Source: Antrodiella citrinella
Lineage: Eukaryota; Basidiomycota; Agaricomycetes; Polyporales; Steccherinaceae
NCBI GenBank assembly: GCA_004802725.1
Contig: SGPM01000002.1
Location: 3,873-67,872 of the forward strand
Direction: 5' to 3'
Length of the DNA: 64,000 nt
Shown: piece after piece, positions 1 to 10,870 of the stretch
Layout: every line of letters begins with the position of its first letter
Numbering within the stretch: the stretch's first letter is position 1
The notes under the pieces: generated by a model
The model's input: only the letters and a program-made list of their open reading frames with translations
What the model was told of the DNA's origin: nothing
Databases searched by the model: none
Made by a program: the position numbers and the translations under genes

Positions 1-42
1 TCTGNNNGTCNGCNCGGTCGGCTCAATATCACCCTTTCAGTC

Positions 43-3000
43 ATGGAAAGCCTTTTCTGTAGGCAATTTTGCGCACTATTCAAGAAGAATTGGATCATNC
101 TNTTCAGACATCCTTTGGGTACGCCAGAGACTTTCGCAGAANAACAGTANCAGGCTGACTACGTCTCATCTNTAGCTCAACANCTTCCGATGCTTCATCG
201 CACCTGTTGCTTTTGGTATCTTCCTCGCATTCGCTNAGCTGTTCCTCAATAAACCCAACAATGTAAACCTTATCAAGTTTANGCCTGTCATTCTACATAC
301 GATACTGACGGAATGTACAGTACGGTTTAGGCTCTGCCGTGCCAATTCGCAACTTCTCCGATGTCTTCGATGGCTCTCAAACATTCGTCTGGTCCGACAA
401 CACTCGTGACGTCGCCTCCTCCCCCTCCGCGTCCGATATCATCTCTCACATGACTCGCGACTTCTCTCCTCGCCAATTTCGAGCAATACAGAAAGCCGAC
501 AGCCCGAACGACGTGATCAACGCATGTCCGCAGAACTTCAACTTGATTTCGGACTGTTTCGCAGCTATAGTCTTCACGATCAACTATACGATTTTTGTTG
601 ATGGTGGGTTGTCGCATGTGGATGTCGTCAAGCACAAGAGTGACTCCGAGTTGAGGGATTTTGCCGTTGCAGTGGGCTGTAGATCAGGTACGTGTCAATA
701 TGTGTTCTTGAATATAACAGAACCTGATCGTATTGCAGGCTATCATCGAGCTCAAGACCGGAGTTCAGCTGCCTCCAAGAGAACTGCCGTACAGCACAGC
801 TAGCAACACGGCTCAAGATACCGATATCCGTCTCGGTACGTCCTGTTTACCGTCTTGCTCAAAATTTGAGCTGACGTGACTGTTTCAGGCTTCATTCGTG
901 GTGTACGGACCATCATAGTTGTCGCCTTGTAAGAAAACACTTCGAAGAGATTGCCGTATTCACTGTCAATTTGACTTTCAATATTCAGATTTTTGTGTTA
1001 CATTGGGATAGCGTACCAACTACCTGGTGCGTTTGGAAGCGAACGAGCAAACTTATCGACGAGTCACCTCAAGGCAATGGGCTTACGCGACTCAGCTCGA
1101 ATCTTGTACGTGTTTTTGTACTCATATATGTCTGCATACTGACCCAGAAAAATGTCCAGGTCCTGGCATCTATCTATCTCTCTGGCCTACCTCCCGGCCT
1201 GGATCATCGTCTCTGTCATCTGGCACTACCGGATCTTCACAGGCACCAACGTCGGCCTCATCCTCATCTTGCATGTCCTCCTAGGACTTTTGCTAGCCAG
1301 CTGGTCGTTCTTCGTTGCCGTGCCCTTTGGAAAGAGTCCTCAACTGGCTGCGGTAGCTGCTACGTTCCTCGCAATTGTCTTTGCCATCGGTGCGCTCTCG
1401 TTTAAGAAGGCGAGTACTGGAGCGGCGATTGGGTTCTCTATTGTCTTTCCACCTGGGTTCTATGTGTTCGTCATACGTGCCATTGTTGGGTATGAGAATA
1501 ACTTGATACCTACGAACGTACTCAAGCCGGATCCGGACAACAAGATCACTATATTACCGCTCCTCATCATTGCTATTGTGAGTGACAGTATCACAGCTTA
1601 ATTACTGTGCTAATCGGGGTGCTTTTGCAGGTGGACATCTTCCTTTGGCCAATTCTCGCGGTTCTGCTCGAATGGTTCCTCTATGACAGACATAACCCTT
1701 CGCCTTTCGCGTCCTGGGACAAAAAGAACATAGAGGAACATTACGCTTTGCAACCGGCTGACATGGCGATATCAATAAGCAACCTCGGGAAAGAGTTCTC
1801 AACGTCGATGTTCGGCTCCAAGAATGGCAGAGTTACTGCAATCTCTGATCTGAGCTTGGACATTCCGAAGTACGGTATATATGTCTTGCTCGGATCCAAC
1901 GGGTGAGTAGATTCACAGTATGAAATTTTATCACTCGTTTGACAATGAGTTTCAGTGCTGGTAAATCTACCATCATGTCCATTCTAGGCGGTGTCCTGGG
2001 TCGCACTCGCGGTACTGTCAAATTCGAGGGCAACATTGACCGGCCACCCCGAGGCACGATCGGCATTGTCCCCCAGAAGAATGTACTCTTCCCCGAGCTG
2101 ACTTGCTACCAGACCCTAGAGGTCTGGCGTGCGGTCAAACGTGCAGATGCATCTGTCCATGGCGATGACGATATTGTACAGTTGTTGAGAGACTGTGATT
2201 TGGGGCATAAGGTGCATTACAATGCAAGTGCGTTGTCTGGAGGGCAGAAAAGGAAGTTGCAGCTTGCGATTGGGTTGATTGGTGGTTCGAAGAGTACGTC
2301 GAAGTGCTTGTTGTCATTTAAGCTGAGCTGACTTGATTACAGTCGTGCTCGTGGATGAATGCACCTCCGGTGTGGACCCGTGGTCTCGGCGTGCCATCTG
2401 GCGAACTCTTTCGTCGATTCGTCACGAGAGGACAATCATCTTCACAACACATGCAAGTATTGATAATTGTTCTTGGAAGAGATTCTCGTCTGACTCTTAG
2501 ACAGTTCCTTGACGAAGCGGACCTCCTCGCAGATACTATCGCCGTATTAGCCGCTCCCGGTACACTCGTTGCTCAAGGATCTCCTTAAGTCCACTTTGGG
2601 TGAAGGTTACACGGTGGATATTATCTTCGATATTGCAGATGCCTATCAAAAGTCGACCGAGGAGTCATCTTCTGACATGCTTGGTCGCATTCAGAAGTTT
2701 TCGCCATCTGCCTATTCTACGTCAACCTCTGCGACACGAGCCTCCTATCACTTGAAGATCAAGGACACGCCCACGGTTCAGCTGGTCCTGCAGATGATCG
2801 AGGATGAGAAGATGGCTTTTAACGTAACTTCCTACTCTGTCCATGGGACATCCATCGAAGACATCTTCCTGGGACTCATGCACGACAGCGAGCCAGAGCA
2901 GCAACCGGAGGTACTTATTTTGGCCAAATCACAGTCATCCACGCCAATCCTACCCGCTCTCACATTCAGCCTGTCGCTGTCGCTCACAAATGGCAGCCCT

Positions 3001-5541
3001 TTGTCGCCTCTCAGCCAGGCATGGACGATCATGTATAAACGCTACCTCATTTTCAGGCGAAGCTGGCTTACATCTCTAATAGCAGTATTGGTTGCTGTCC
3101 TTGCGTCTTGTATGTCTCTGACATTCATGGCAAGGTTCGAGAGCAGTTGTGTTCAGCCTTTCGTACGGGACCCACTCCGTGGCAACTCTCCGTTGTACTT
3201 CCCCGATTCTCTCCCCGGCAGATTCTTCGGTGGTCTGGAAGTCTTGACATCCCCTCCCGGTATTGTCTCTACAGTCGGTATAACAAGTACGGCGTTTCAA
3301 GATGTACCGGACAACGCTACGTTGGTTGACACCATCCAAAAGACGTACTTGAACCAATCTTTTGGAGGCCTGTCTGTGGACCTGCCGTCGAATTCGGCCT
3401 GGTTTGCACGGGAGACTTCGGCGAACTTGCTCGCGGGGCCAATCATGTTGAACCTCGCCTCCAACGTGTTGTTTGATAAGGCCTTGAACGATACCGGCAG
3501 GGTGACAAGTACACCCAGGATTATCGCAGCTAGCTACGCACGCTTCCCAGGGGTTCCGACTGGCACTTTCCTTGCTCTGGAGTGAGTTGTCTTCTTCGGT
3601 GCCGCGATGGTAAGTCCTCGCCGTACTACTATCCGCCTCCCCTTTGATTGATGTATTAAACTTATAGGCGGTATTTTCAGCATTCTTCTCGCTGTATGTG
3701 GCCAAAGAACGTCAATCGTCCGTCCAGGCAATGCAGTTCTCTAACGGGTTGACCAATCCTGTCGGTCTGTGGCTTGGCCATCTCCTATTTGACTCCATTT
3801 TCTGCATCGTCGTGGCGGTTGTCATCGTACTGGTCTTCGCATTCGCCACACATCATTTCAGCGGGCTTGGGTTCTTCGTCAGTCAGCAAATCATTCATGA
3901 ATTGCTTGACACCACTAACAATTCTTCAGTTCTTGGTGATGGTAGAGTATGGCGTTGTCGGAGTGCTGTTCTCATATGTGGTATCGCTACTTGTAACCTC
4001 GCCTTTGGCCGCATTCGCTTTGGCCGCAGGATATCAGTTCATTATGTTCGTTGTGAGTAGAGTGGTCTTGGGTTATGCTGACATTCAAGTTGTTGACTGA
4101 CTGTTTCACGTTTTATAGCTTTATCTCGCTTCATATCTGTTGGTCTTCACATTTGCCAAACCGAACGAAACGCGCACACAATTGAACGCAATTCGTAAGT
4201 CAATCACACACGCCCCGTCATCGATACCGATTCATGCCACTTTCGTGCAGACTACATACTGTCCATTCTTTCTCCGGTGGCAAGCGTCCTCCGAGCTGCA
4301 TTCGTTTCAGTCAACCTCTTCTCTCTGCTATGTGGCAACGACGACTAATTCAGCTCGGCCTCTATGGGACAAGTTTCAAGATTCGGCCCATCCTTTACCT
4401 CTTCCTCTACGGACTCGTTCTCTTCAGCATCCTGGTCTGGGTCGACTCCGGATCCTTTTTGCCTCATCGCAAACTCACACCCCACACCTTCGCTCCCACA
4501 AATGATGGATGTGGACGATGTCAGCTTCGGGGTCGACAAAGACACCGCCGTGGCTCTTCTAGGGCCTAACGGTGCCGGGAAGACCACCCTATTCAAAATC
4601 ATCAGCGGAGACGTCGTCTCAGACCAAGGCGATGTCCTCATCAACGGTACATCTGTGGTCCATCATCCTCGTTCCGCACGTATGTCGCTGGGCGTTTGCC
4701 CGCAGTTCACTGCGACCGTTCGCGAGCATCTGCTCGTGTATGGCAGGCTGAAAGGTCTGAGGAGAGGTAAGGAACTCGACAGGAACGTGAACGAATTAAT
4801 GCGTGCGACGTCCTTGGACATGTATGCGGGTCGTCTGGCTAACAAGCTGTCGGGAGGAAATCAGAGGAAGCTGTCCTTGGCTATTGCTCTCATCGGTATG
4901 TGCCCAGATGCACTCTATTGGTTCTCTCATTTTGCTGATTATATGCGCTGTTTGGGCTGTGTAGGCAACCCGCCATGCCTTCTCATCGATGAGTTCTCTA
5001 CTGGGATCGACGCCGAGATGAAACGTGATGTGGAAGACGCTGCGTAATGTTGCCGTTGGAAAAGCGATTATCATCATTACTCGTAAGTTGACACAACCAT
5101 CTTACAGCAGTGTTCGGAAACTCGTTTTTGACGTCGTCTATGCATTTACAGATTCGATGGAGGAAGCGTCTGCGCTCGCCACCAGAGTTGGGATCTTTGG
5201 GGAACGCATGCTCGGTACGTCATTTTCTCAGACCACAACTCATGACCGCATCGGTTCGAAGGCATAGGTTCGGCCGAGGATCTAACTGCTAGACATGCAA
5301 CATACGAAGTCCACTTCTCATGTCGAACACGAGAACAAGTACTCAAAGCCCAAGAACTCATGTCACAGATCCCCAATTCGCGTACGGCTGACGACGTTGC
5401 GACTCGATTTGAAGGTAGTACGCAGATCGCGCTGCCCCATCTTGTCTGCGAGCGAGGATGTATACTGTAGAGCTCGCGTCCTTGGAGAGCGTATTCCTGA
5501 GGGTCATTCGGGAGGATAAAGGAAGGACGGGGTGCTATTGA
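43..5541 (+). pseudogene. ABCA-family ABC transporter, degenerate
   Basis: Full-length layout of an ABCA-type lipid exporter: an N-terminal membrane anchor, a large extracellular loop, several TM helices (about 1150-1650), a first nucleotide-binding domain, a second membrane block (about 3020-4440) and a second nucleotide-binding domain. In the first NBD, Walker A GSNGAGKST is split by an intron near 1903, with LSGGQ near 2236 and Walker [10 protein letters not shown] near 2346. The second NBD has GPNGAGKTT (about 4565) and LSGGNQRK (about 4848). The 5' half splices cleanly. The 3' half does not: the frame shifts near 2588, an in-frame TGA at 3583-3585 replaces an expected Trp, TAA lies at 4346, and the frame shifts again near 4388, 4490, 5028 and 5455, several with short pieces of conserved sequence missing. 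I see no splicing that repairs all of these. Assembly error is the alternative, and single Ns occur in 1-300, but neighbouring genes are intact. Confidence 0.8.
2453..2504 (+). other. GC-AG intron in the ABCA gene
   Basis: The donor is GCAAGT and the acceptor ACAG. Removing these 52 nt joins FTTH directly to FLDEADLLAD, which is the H-loop and following segment normal for this family. No GT donor gives that join. Confidence 0.6.
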
Positions 5542-5561
5542 GTTTTAATAGAAGTGTAAGT

Positions 5562-5966
5562 ACAGACTCCTAACCACCCTACCTTGCGTCTTCGTTCAAA
5601 AAAATACGGCTACGAAATATGTTATATCTGAACTCGAAAATATCAGCCACAATCACATGACATCACAAAACTCCGAATCAATTTTGGCATGAAATGTTTG
5701 ATATCCGACCAGCCCCGANACATGTTTAATCCCAGCAACCCTATTTTTTTTGAAGAAGACGCAAGGCACTTCCAAACAATAAGGTTACTGGGATTCAACA
5801 TGTGTCGGGGTTTTTCGGATATCAAATTTCGTGTGCTACAATCTATTCGGAGCTTGGTTTGTCATGTGATATGTGGCGCACGGTTTTTTTTTTCAGATAT
5901 CGCATTTACATTCGCAGCACATAATCATTTGAACGAAGCCGCAAGGTAGGGTGGTTAGGAGTCTGT
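5562..5966. mobile_element. Foldback MITE-like element, 405 bp
   Basis: The two ends are near-perfect inverted repeats of about 39 bp. The left end begins ACAGACTCCTAACCACCCTA at 5562, and the right end is its reverse complement, finishing at 5966. The complementarity continues inward: the segment around 5690-5745 pairs imperfectly with 5783-5835, so most of the element could fold on itself. It has no coding capacity. No convincing target-site duplication is visible, so the superfamily is not assigned. It lies 20 bp after the ABCA pseudogene and about 215 bp before the RPL7 start codon. Confidence 0.75.
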
Positions 5967-6182
5967 TGTACGGCTTGGTTCAATTTCATTTGGGGGTTTA
6001 GGTCACGGAACGTGGTATTCCGGATTGGCCGTTAGGTAGACGATCGCTTAATAGACTCCTACCTGGTGCGATCTGACAACGGCAAAGTCCGAACGGTGCT
6101 GTATAGCTGGATCAGCCACTCTGTCCTGTGCACAGACGATCGTGAGCAAGGCCCAAAGCACGTCGTTCCTCAAGATCCTCTA
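5967..6182 (+). promoter_or_regulatory. RPL7 upstream region
   Basis: Only 216 bp separate the MITE-like element from the RPL7 start codon, so the element either borders or lies inside the promoter. No TATA box is evident here. Confidence 0.4.
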
Positions 6183-7373
6183 ATGGCCCCCACAACTACG
6201 TGCGTACTCTCTGCAACATCTTCAACGATCTTATGCTAATCGCCTTGCTCTTCCCATAGTGTCCCGAGTGTTTCGGTGTGTAATTCTGCACGAGTGGTCG
6301 TTGACGCAGCGTCCTAATCATGTTCCCATTCCCGGTTTTCGCAATAGGACATCGAGGTCCCGGAGACTCTCCTCAAGAAGCGCAAGCAAAACGAAAAGGC
6401 CCGGGAAGAGCGTGTCCTTGCTGCCGTTGCTGCCCGCAAGGTGAGCTTCATGAGACCGGTTGTTTGAAGTTTTCATACTTCAGTATGATGTATAACCATA
6501 CCTTCTTGGCTAGTTTAACTTCGTTCTACTATGCTGCCAGAATTAACCATCTTTCGGGGCTGACACTTAATTATTCGACGTTTTATGCGTCTCACGATTT
6601 GTGAAACTCATACTAACGTTGTATCTTATAGGCAGGCAAGGCCAAGCGTAAAGTCGTCTTCAAGCGCGCTGAGGCGCATGTCAAGGAGTACCTAGCGAAG
6701 GAGAAGGAGGAGATCAGGCTGAAGCGGGCGGCCCGTACAGCTGGCGACTACTACGTCCCTGCACAGGCGAAGGTCTTCTTCGTTGTTCGTATTCGTGGGT
6801 GAGTCGGCTATGTTTTTGCGACCCAGGTACAAAGCTCTTACTTTTACTTCTAGTATCAACGAGATTGCACCCAAGCCCCGCAAAATCCTCCAGCTCCTCC
6901 GTTTGCTCCAAATCAACAATGGTATCTTCGTCAAGGTTACCCGGGCCACAGAGCAGATGCTTCGTTTGGTCGAGCCTTATGTCACCTACGGCGAGCCTAA
7001 CCTGAAGACCGTCCGTGAGCTTATCTACAAGCGCGGATACGGCAAGGTCAACAAGCAGCGCATCCCTCTCGCCAACAACAGCGTCATCGAGGAGGCGCTT
7101 GGCAAGCTCGACATCCTCTCCGTTGAGGATCTCGTGCACGAAATTTTCACCGCTGGTCCCAACTTCAAGCAGGTACGCTTTGATTTTTTTCTTTTCTATT
7201 TGTAGTCCCGAGACTAAAGCATACGCGATTAGGCATCGAACTTCCTCTGGCCATTCAAGCTCTCCAACCCTACTGGTGGATGGAGAACGCGCAAGTTCAA
7301 GCACTACGTCCAGGGTGGTGACTTCGGTGACCGGGAGGCCAACATCAACAAGCTTATCCGACAGATGAACTGA
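6183..7373 (+). CDS. RPL7: 60S ribosomal protein L7 (uL30)
   Basis: Structural protein of the large ribosomal subunit. It splices from six exons: 6183-6199, 6260-6275, 6348-6440, 6632-6798, 6854-7172 and 7233-7373. The product is about 250 residues, the usual eukaryotic length. It has the basic N-terminal extension of eukaryotic L7 ([13 protein letters not shown]), the conserved core [19 protein letters not shown] and the strongly conserved C-terminus with [15 protein letters not shown]. Very short first exons are usual for fungal ribosomal protein genes. Four of the five introns are 55-72 nt, but intron 3 (6441-6631) is 191 nt and contains a candidate snoRNA. Confidence 0.97.
6482..6567 (+). 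ncRNA. Candidate intronic box C/D snoRNA (snR39/snR59-like)
   Basis: Intron 3 of RPL7 contains a C-like box ATGATGT (6485-6491, one mismatch to RTGATGA) and a D box CTGA (6560-6563), 79 nt from C to D, a normal spacing. Just before the D box, CCATCTTTCGGG (6547-6558) is complementary to the universally conserved large-subunit rRNA segment CCCGAAAGATGG. From family knowledge, yeast snR39 and snR59 are box C/D snoRNAs in introns of RPL7A and RPL7B that guide 2'-O-methylation in this same rRNA segment. The terminal stem is weak (AGT/ACT with one bulge). By the D+5 rule the modified base is the G just before the AAA rather than the first A, so the exact target is uncertain. Confidence 0.65.
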
Positions 7374-7831
7374 GTGTGTTTGTTGGGCCTATACGATGGC
7401 TGGGATATATGGATGCTCACGGGGACCACCTATGATGTGACGCGAGGCCGTAACAGACGGCTTGCGCGTCCGTTTTTCGATTAATGTCTTCTTACCCTGT
7501 ATGCCCTATGACCACTGCAAAATTAACCACTGAGCATGCATATACTATCCCTCACGTCTGGTTGTTGTTCTGTTTATTTGTAAGATTATTGTGAACTCGA
7601 GTCGCGAAAATACAGAATCAAGGGAAAGTCTGACGCCGCTGTGCAGCCTGTGCTTCTCTGTCAGCCGATGACGCTCTTCGTCTCTCCGCTGATCATGAAA
7701 TACCCACAAGGCCTTCACTGGACTTATCATGCATAGATCTCATTTGTCTCTCGAGTTCTAGGACCCTCTTGCGCAATATTCAGTGCAGTATATCTAGGCA
7801 TTGAGCCGACTGATCGTACGGGTGACATGTA
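7374..7831. other. Intergenic: RPL7 3' end to next promoter
   Basis: 458 bp between two + strand genes. It should hold the RPL7 3' UTR and the promoter of the next gene. I see no ORF, repeat or RNA gene that I can support. Confidence 0.4.
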
Positions 7832-9060
7832 ATGCGAAGGACCTATGCTCCCCCGTCTTTACCAGATAACAGATCTCGTGTGGTCAACAACCTTCTGCAT
7901 ACACTGCGGTGAGTAATTTTGACTTACATTCTGTCAAGTGGTACTAACAGGGCTATTTGTTCTGTAGAGGGGAGCACTTTCGACATGCACGAAACCAGAG
8001 CAACCGGAATTTCGTCGCCAAGCGGATCGAGTACTCTGGTCCGAACAGGACGCTGCCCATCGAGCAGATCTTCGGAGAAGATGTCCCCAGTGACGGCGAT
8101 GAGTGGTATAACCCTTCATCTAGTTTCAAGCCCAAGCTTGCTTCCAGCATAGAGGACAGCGATCGGCCGGAATGGCGCAAACGGGCTCTGGCATTGCTAT
8201 TCTCGCAGGCACCGCTGAGGCCAACGGACGAATCTATTTCGCCTGCAGACGACTCGAATGCGCGGACAGGTCTGCGCGAGATCCCACTTCTCGCGGAACT
8301 GTGTCTACGTGTGATACTACCGTACTGCCAGGGCGCGTCGTTCGCGGAAGACCTCGTGCCGTACCTCCCTCCCCATCTCCGCCGTTTGCTCCTTCGATGG
8401 TCGGCCGTTCATGCGCCGTTGAACAGGAGCAATTTGTACGCTCTTTGCGAGCCCGAGTTGGGTGGTCATGCAGACGGTGACCTCGTCGTCGTGGGGCCGT
8501 ACGCATCGTTGCCTACGAACTACTTCAAACGCGTAGAAGCAGAAGCCGCTGATGCGACAGCTCAAGTAGCAGAGAGCAGTTCCACGTTGCACATACAACA
8601 AGAGGCTATCACCGTATCGGAGGACGATGCCATGGAAGAGGATAGCGGTGGGTCTTGGGACTCGGATTCTTCAAAAGAAGACGAGACACCCCCACTGACC
8701 CTCCTCGCACTCGTCTCCACGCCGCTATCGACGCCAACGCTTTTCACCTTACCGCCCTCCCTGACACACCTCGCGCTTCTGTCTCTCCCGACGCTCACGC
8801 CGATACACCGCCTGCCGCGTCTCTTGCCGCTGCTGGAAGTGCTAGACTTGTCATACAATTTGTGGATAGGTCAGCCCAAGATATTTGGCAATACAGGAGA
8901 GGGCGGAGAGACTTTGTTGGAGAGAACGGAATGGAGTCGGTGGAGCCGGTTGAGGGTGCTTGGTTTGAGGGAGTGCGGTGTGAGCAGGAAGATCGCTGCA
9001 AGGGTCAATCAAGGGAGATGGGTTGATGTGGAAGTCATAGGAATCATTGACCAAGGGTAG
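7832..9060 (+). CDS. Leucine-rich fungal protein of unknown function
   Basis: Two exons: 7832-7908 gives MRRTYAPPSLPDNRSR and onward, and exon 2 runs 7968-9060. The product is about 390 residues. The middle is leucine-rich (LLAELCLRVILPYCQ, then LPPHLRRLLLRW). A short acidic Ser/Asp/Glu stretch (about 8620-8690) is followed by LRR-like segments: LPPSLTHLALLSLPTL, then LLEVLDLSYN and SRLRVLGLRECGVS. These resemble degenerate leucine-rich repeats, which suggests a binding role. I do not recognise the family and assign no function. The next gene ends toward it on the opposite strand. Confidence 0.75.
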
Positions 9061-9352
9061 CATTCAGCCAACAAATGTATAATGTTTGGTGTGGAAGAAT
9101 ATGTATTGGGGAAAACAAGAATGGATTGTGATGCATATGGTGTCCCAGTCTGTCCAGGGTCGTACAAGGAAGATAGCGGGTGTGGAGGATAAATACAATG
9201 GACTAGATGATACAATGAAAGAGAAATCCGTGTACAAAACGTCGGGAGAACGACATGACAACGCCACTGCAACGACAGTCGGGTCATGGTCGAGCATTAA
9301 GGAATTCAGTCAAATCAAACATGGGGACATTGGAAGACTAGATGAAGAGCAG

Positions 9353-10599
9353 TTAGATGGTGTAGACATGCACACAACAGTTGATACCCACCTCGGCAAG
9401 GTTTTTGTCTCCCTTCTTCAGAGGTACCTCTGTACTACTCTGGCTATGCGATGCAGACACAGCTGCCTTATGTGAAGAAATAGGCTGTACTGGCAGCTTG
9501 ACCCCGGCGGGCCAGGACGAAGCTGGTGGAACCTTCACCTCCCAACGATTACACAACGCCCAGAGCGTGGTTGTATACCGGGTATACAACTCGATCTTTG
9601 ATACAGGCAACCTGTTCGTACGGTCTAAATAGAAGGTCACGTCAGCAATGGGTTAAGTTATTGAGGATGTGGTGGGACGCACAAAGAATGGCACTTTCGA
9701 TCTGCGCGGCAAGAGCTTCTCGTCGCTTCTGAGTCAAGTAGACGGCCATAGGACTGTTCTCTGGGTCAGTGTATGCGAGAAGCCCGCTGACTTTACTTAG
9801 TTCCTCGATATATGTGACGCGATCTGCAGGTTTGACGAGCGATTGCGCCTCGGCGTAGAGACTTTGAGCGCGATGCAGGAGCTCCTGCTGGTGGTCGCTC
9901 ATTCCATTGCCCGCCGCGTCAGCGTGCATAGGAGATAAAGGGGAAGTCGATGAATGTGATAGTGAGCTTATTGAAATGTTTCCAGGTGGGGTATAGGGCA
10001 GAGGTACGGTCCGTGCAGCTTCAATGAATGCATGCATGCGCAGGTTCAGAGCCAAGTGCGTAGGGTCGACGGATGTTTTCGGTTTGTAGTCAAAGCTGTC
10101 CGGAGACGAATCGCTGTATTTACCAAGGAGAGGTTCACGTTCCTCGGAGAGGACAGAGGGGAAATGCGTGTTGAGCAAGGCCGCTGCCTCGTCCACACGA
10201 CCAGAAAGTATATGTATTCGGATGTCTTAATTTCCGATCCACGTGTTTTCAGCGATTGTCATCACGTCAAGGGTGGCTCTACCGACATACCTCGACGAAT
10301 CTCTGCCGGGGCTAACCTCTCGTCCAGTGTGTCCGCCAGCGGGTCTCCGCTGCTTCCATCTGAGGTCGCGGGTGTCATGAGCTCATCTCCGTCAGCGTCC
10401 AGATGCTTGATTGTGCTGTCTCTGACAAAGGCACGAGCAGTGTCGGTGTAAGAACTGTGACATAGGTAGTCCAGAACGAGTGCACGCTGCTCGAGAGCTA
10501 TCAGTAGATATTCTGGTGACCCGAAGCATTGCTTACGATCTCGTCCGGAGTGGGTTTGAACAGAGGGTGTTTAGAGGAATGATTTCGGTCTGAAGCCAT
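9353..10599 (-). CDS. LisH-CTLH-CRA domain protein (RanBPM/GID-like)
   Basis: Four exons (10599-10537, 10489-10291, 10225-9683, 9624-9353) give exactly 358 codons. A LisH motif follows residue 21 (LVLDYLCHSSYTDTARAF). A CTLH region begins near residue 88 (IRIHILSGRVDEAAALL then THFPSVL), and a CRA region holds VSGLLAYTDPENSPMAVYL. After the last intron come LPVSKIELYTRYTTTLW and a Ser-rich tail. LisH-CTLH-CRA proteins are subunits of the GID/CTLH E3 ubiquitin ligase, which in yeast degrades gluconeogenic enzymes. No SPRY domain is seen, so it is closer to the GID8/TWA1 arrangement than to full RanBPM, though longer than GID8. The last few codons could be altered by a further intron near 9385. 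Confidence 0.85.
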
Positions 10600-10870
10600 C
10601 GTAGGGGGCCATTTCTGCATGATGCGACTACTTTGTGGGGGCACACAGAAGATGAGTACTGGAGGAAGTCACGAACGGAAATGAACATGAAATTGTGGCC
10701 ATTTCTTGCAGGCGCTTAGTACTTGAAACGCAGATCTCCGGATTCCGGACTATTGTAAAGCAACCTCAGCCTGTCCTCTTCAGCGAATGTACTTGGGACC
10801 GCAAGCTTGTAATGAAATGTCTGGCAGACCGACATATCCATTGCGTAGAATAAAAGAAATAGCTATGCAG

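Noticed and set aside
3568..3670. Possible rescue of the TGA at 3583 by a GTGAGT donor at 3581
   Set aside because: Using this donor with the acceptors near 3668 or 3681 puts the next membrane segment out of frame, so it does not restore the protein.
7432..7532. ATGATGT and CTGA in the RPL7 3' flank, like a second C/D snoRNA
   Set aside because: No complementarity to rRNA that I can identify and no pairing ends; two short motifs are common by chance.
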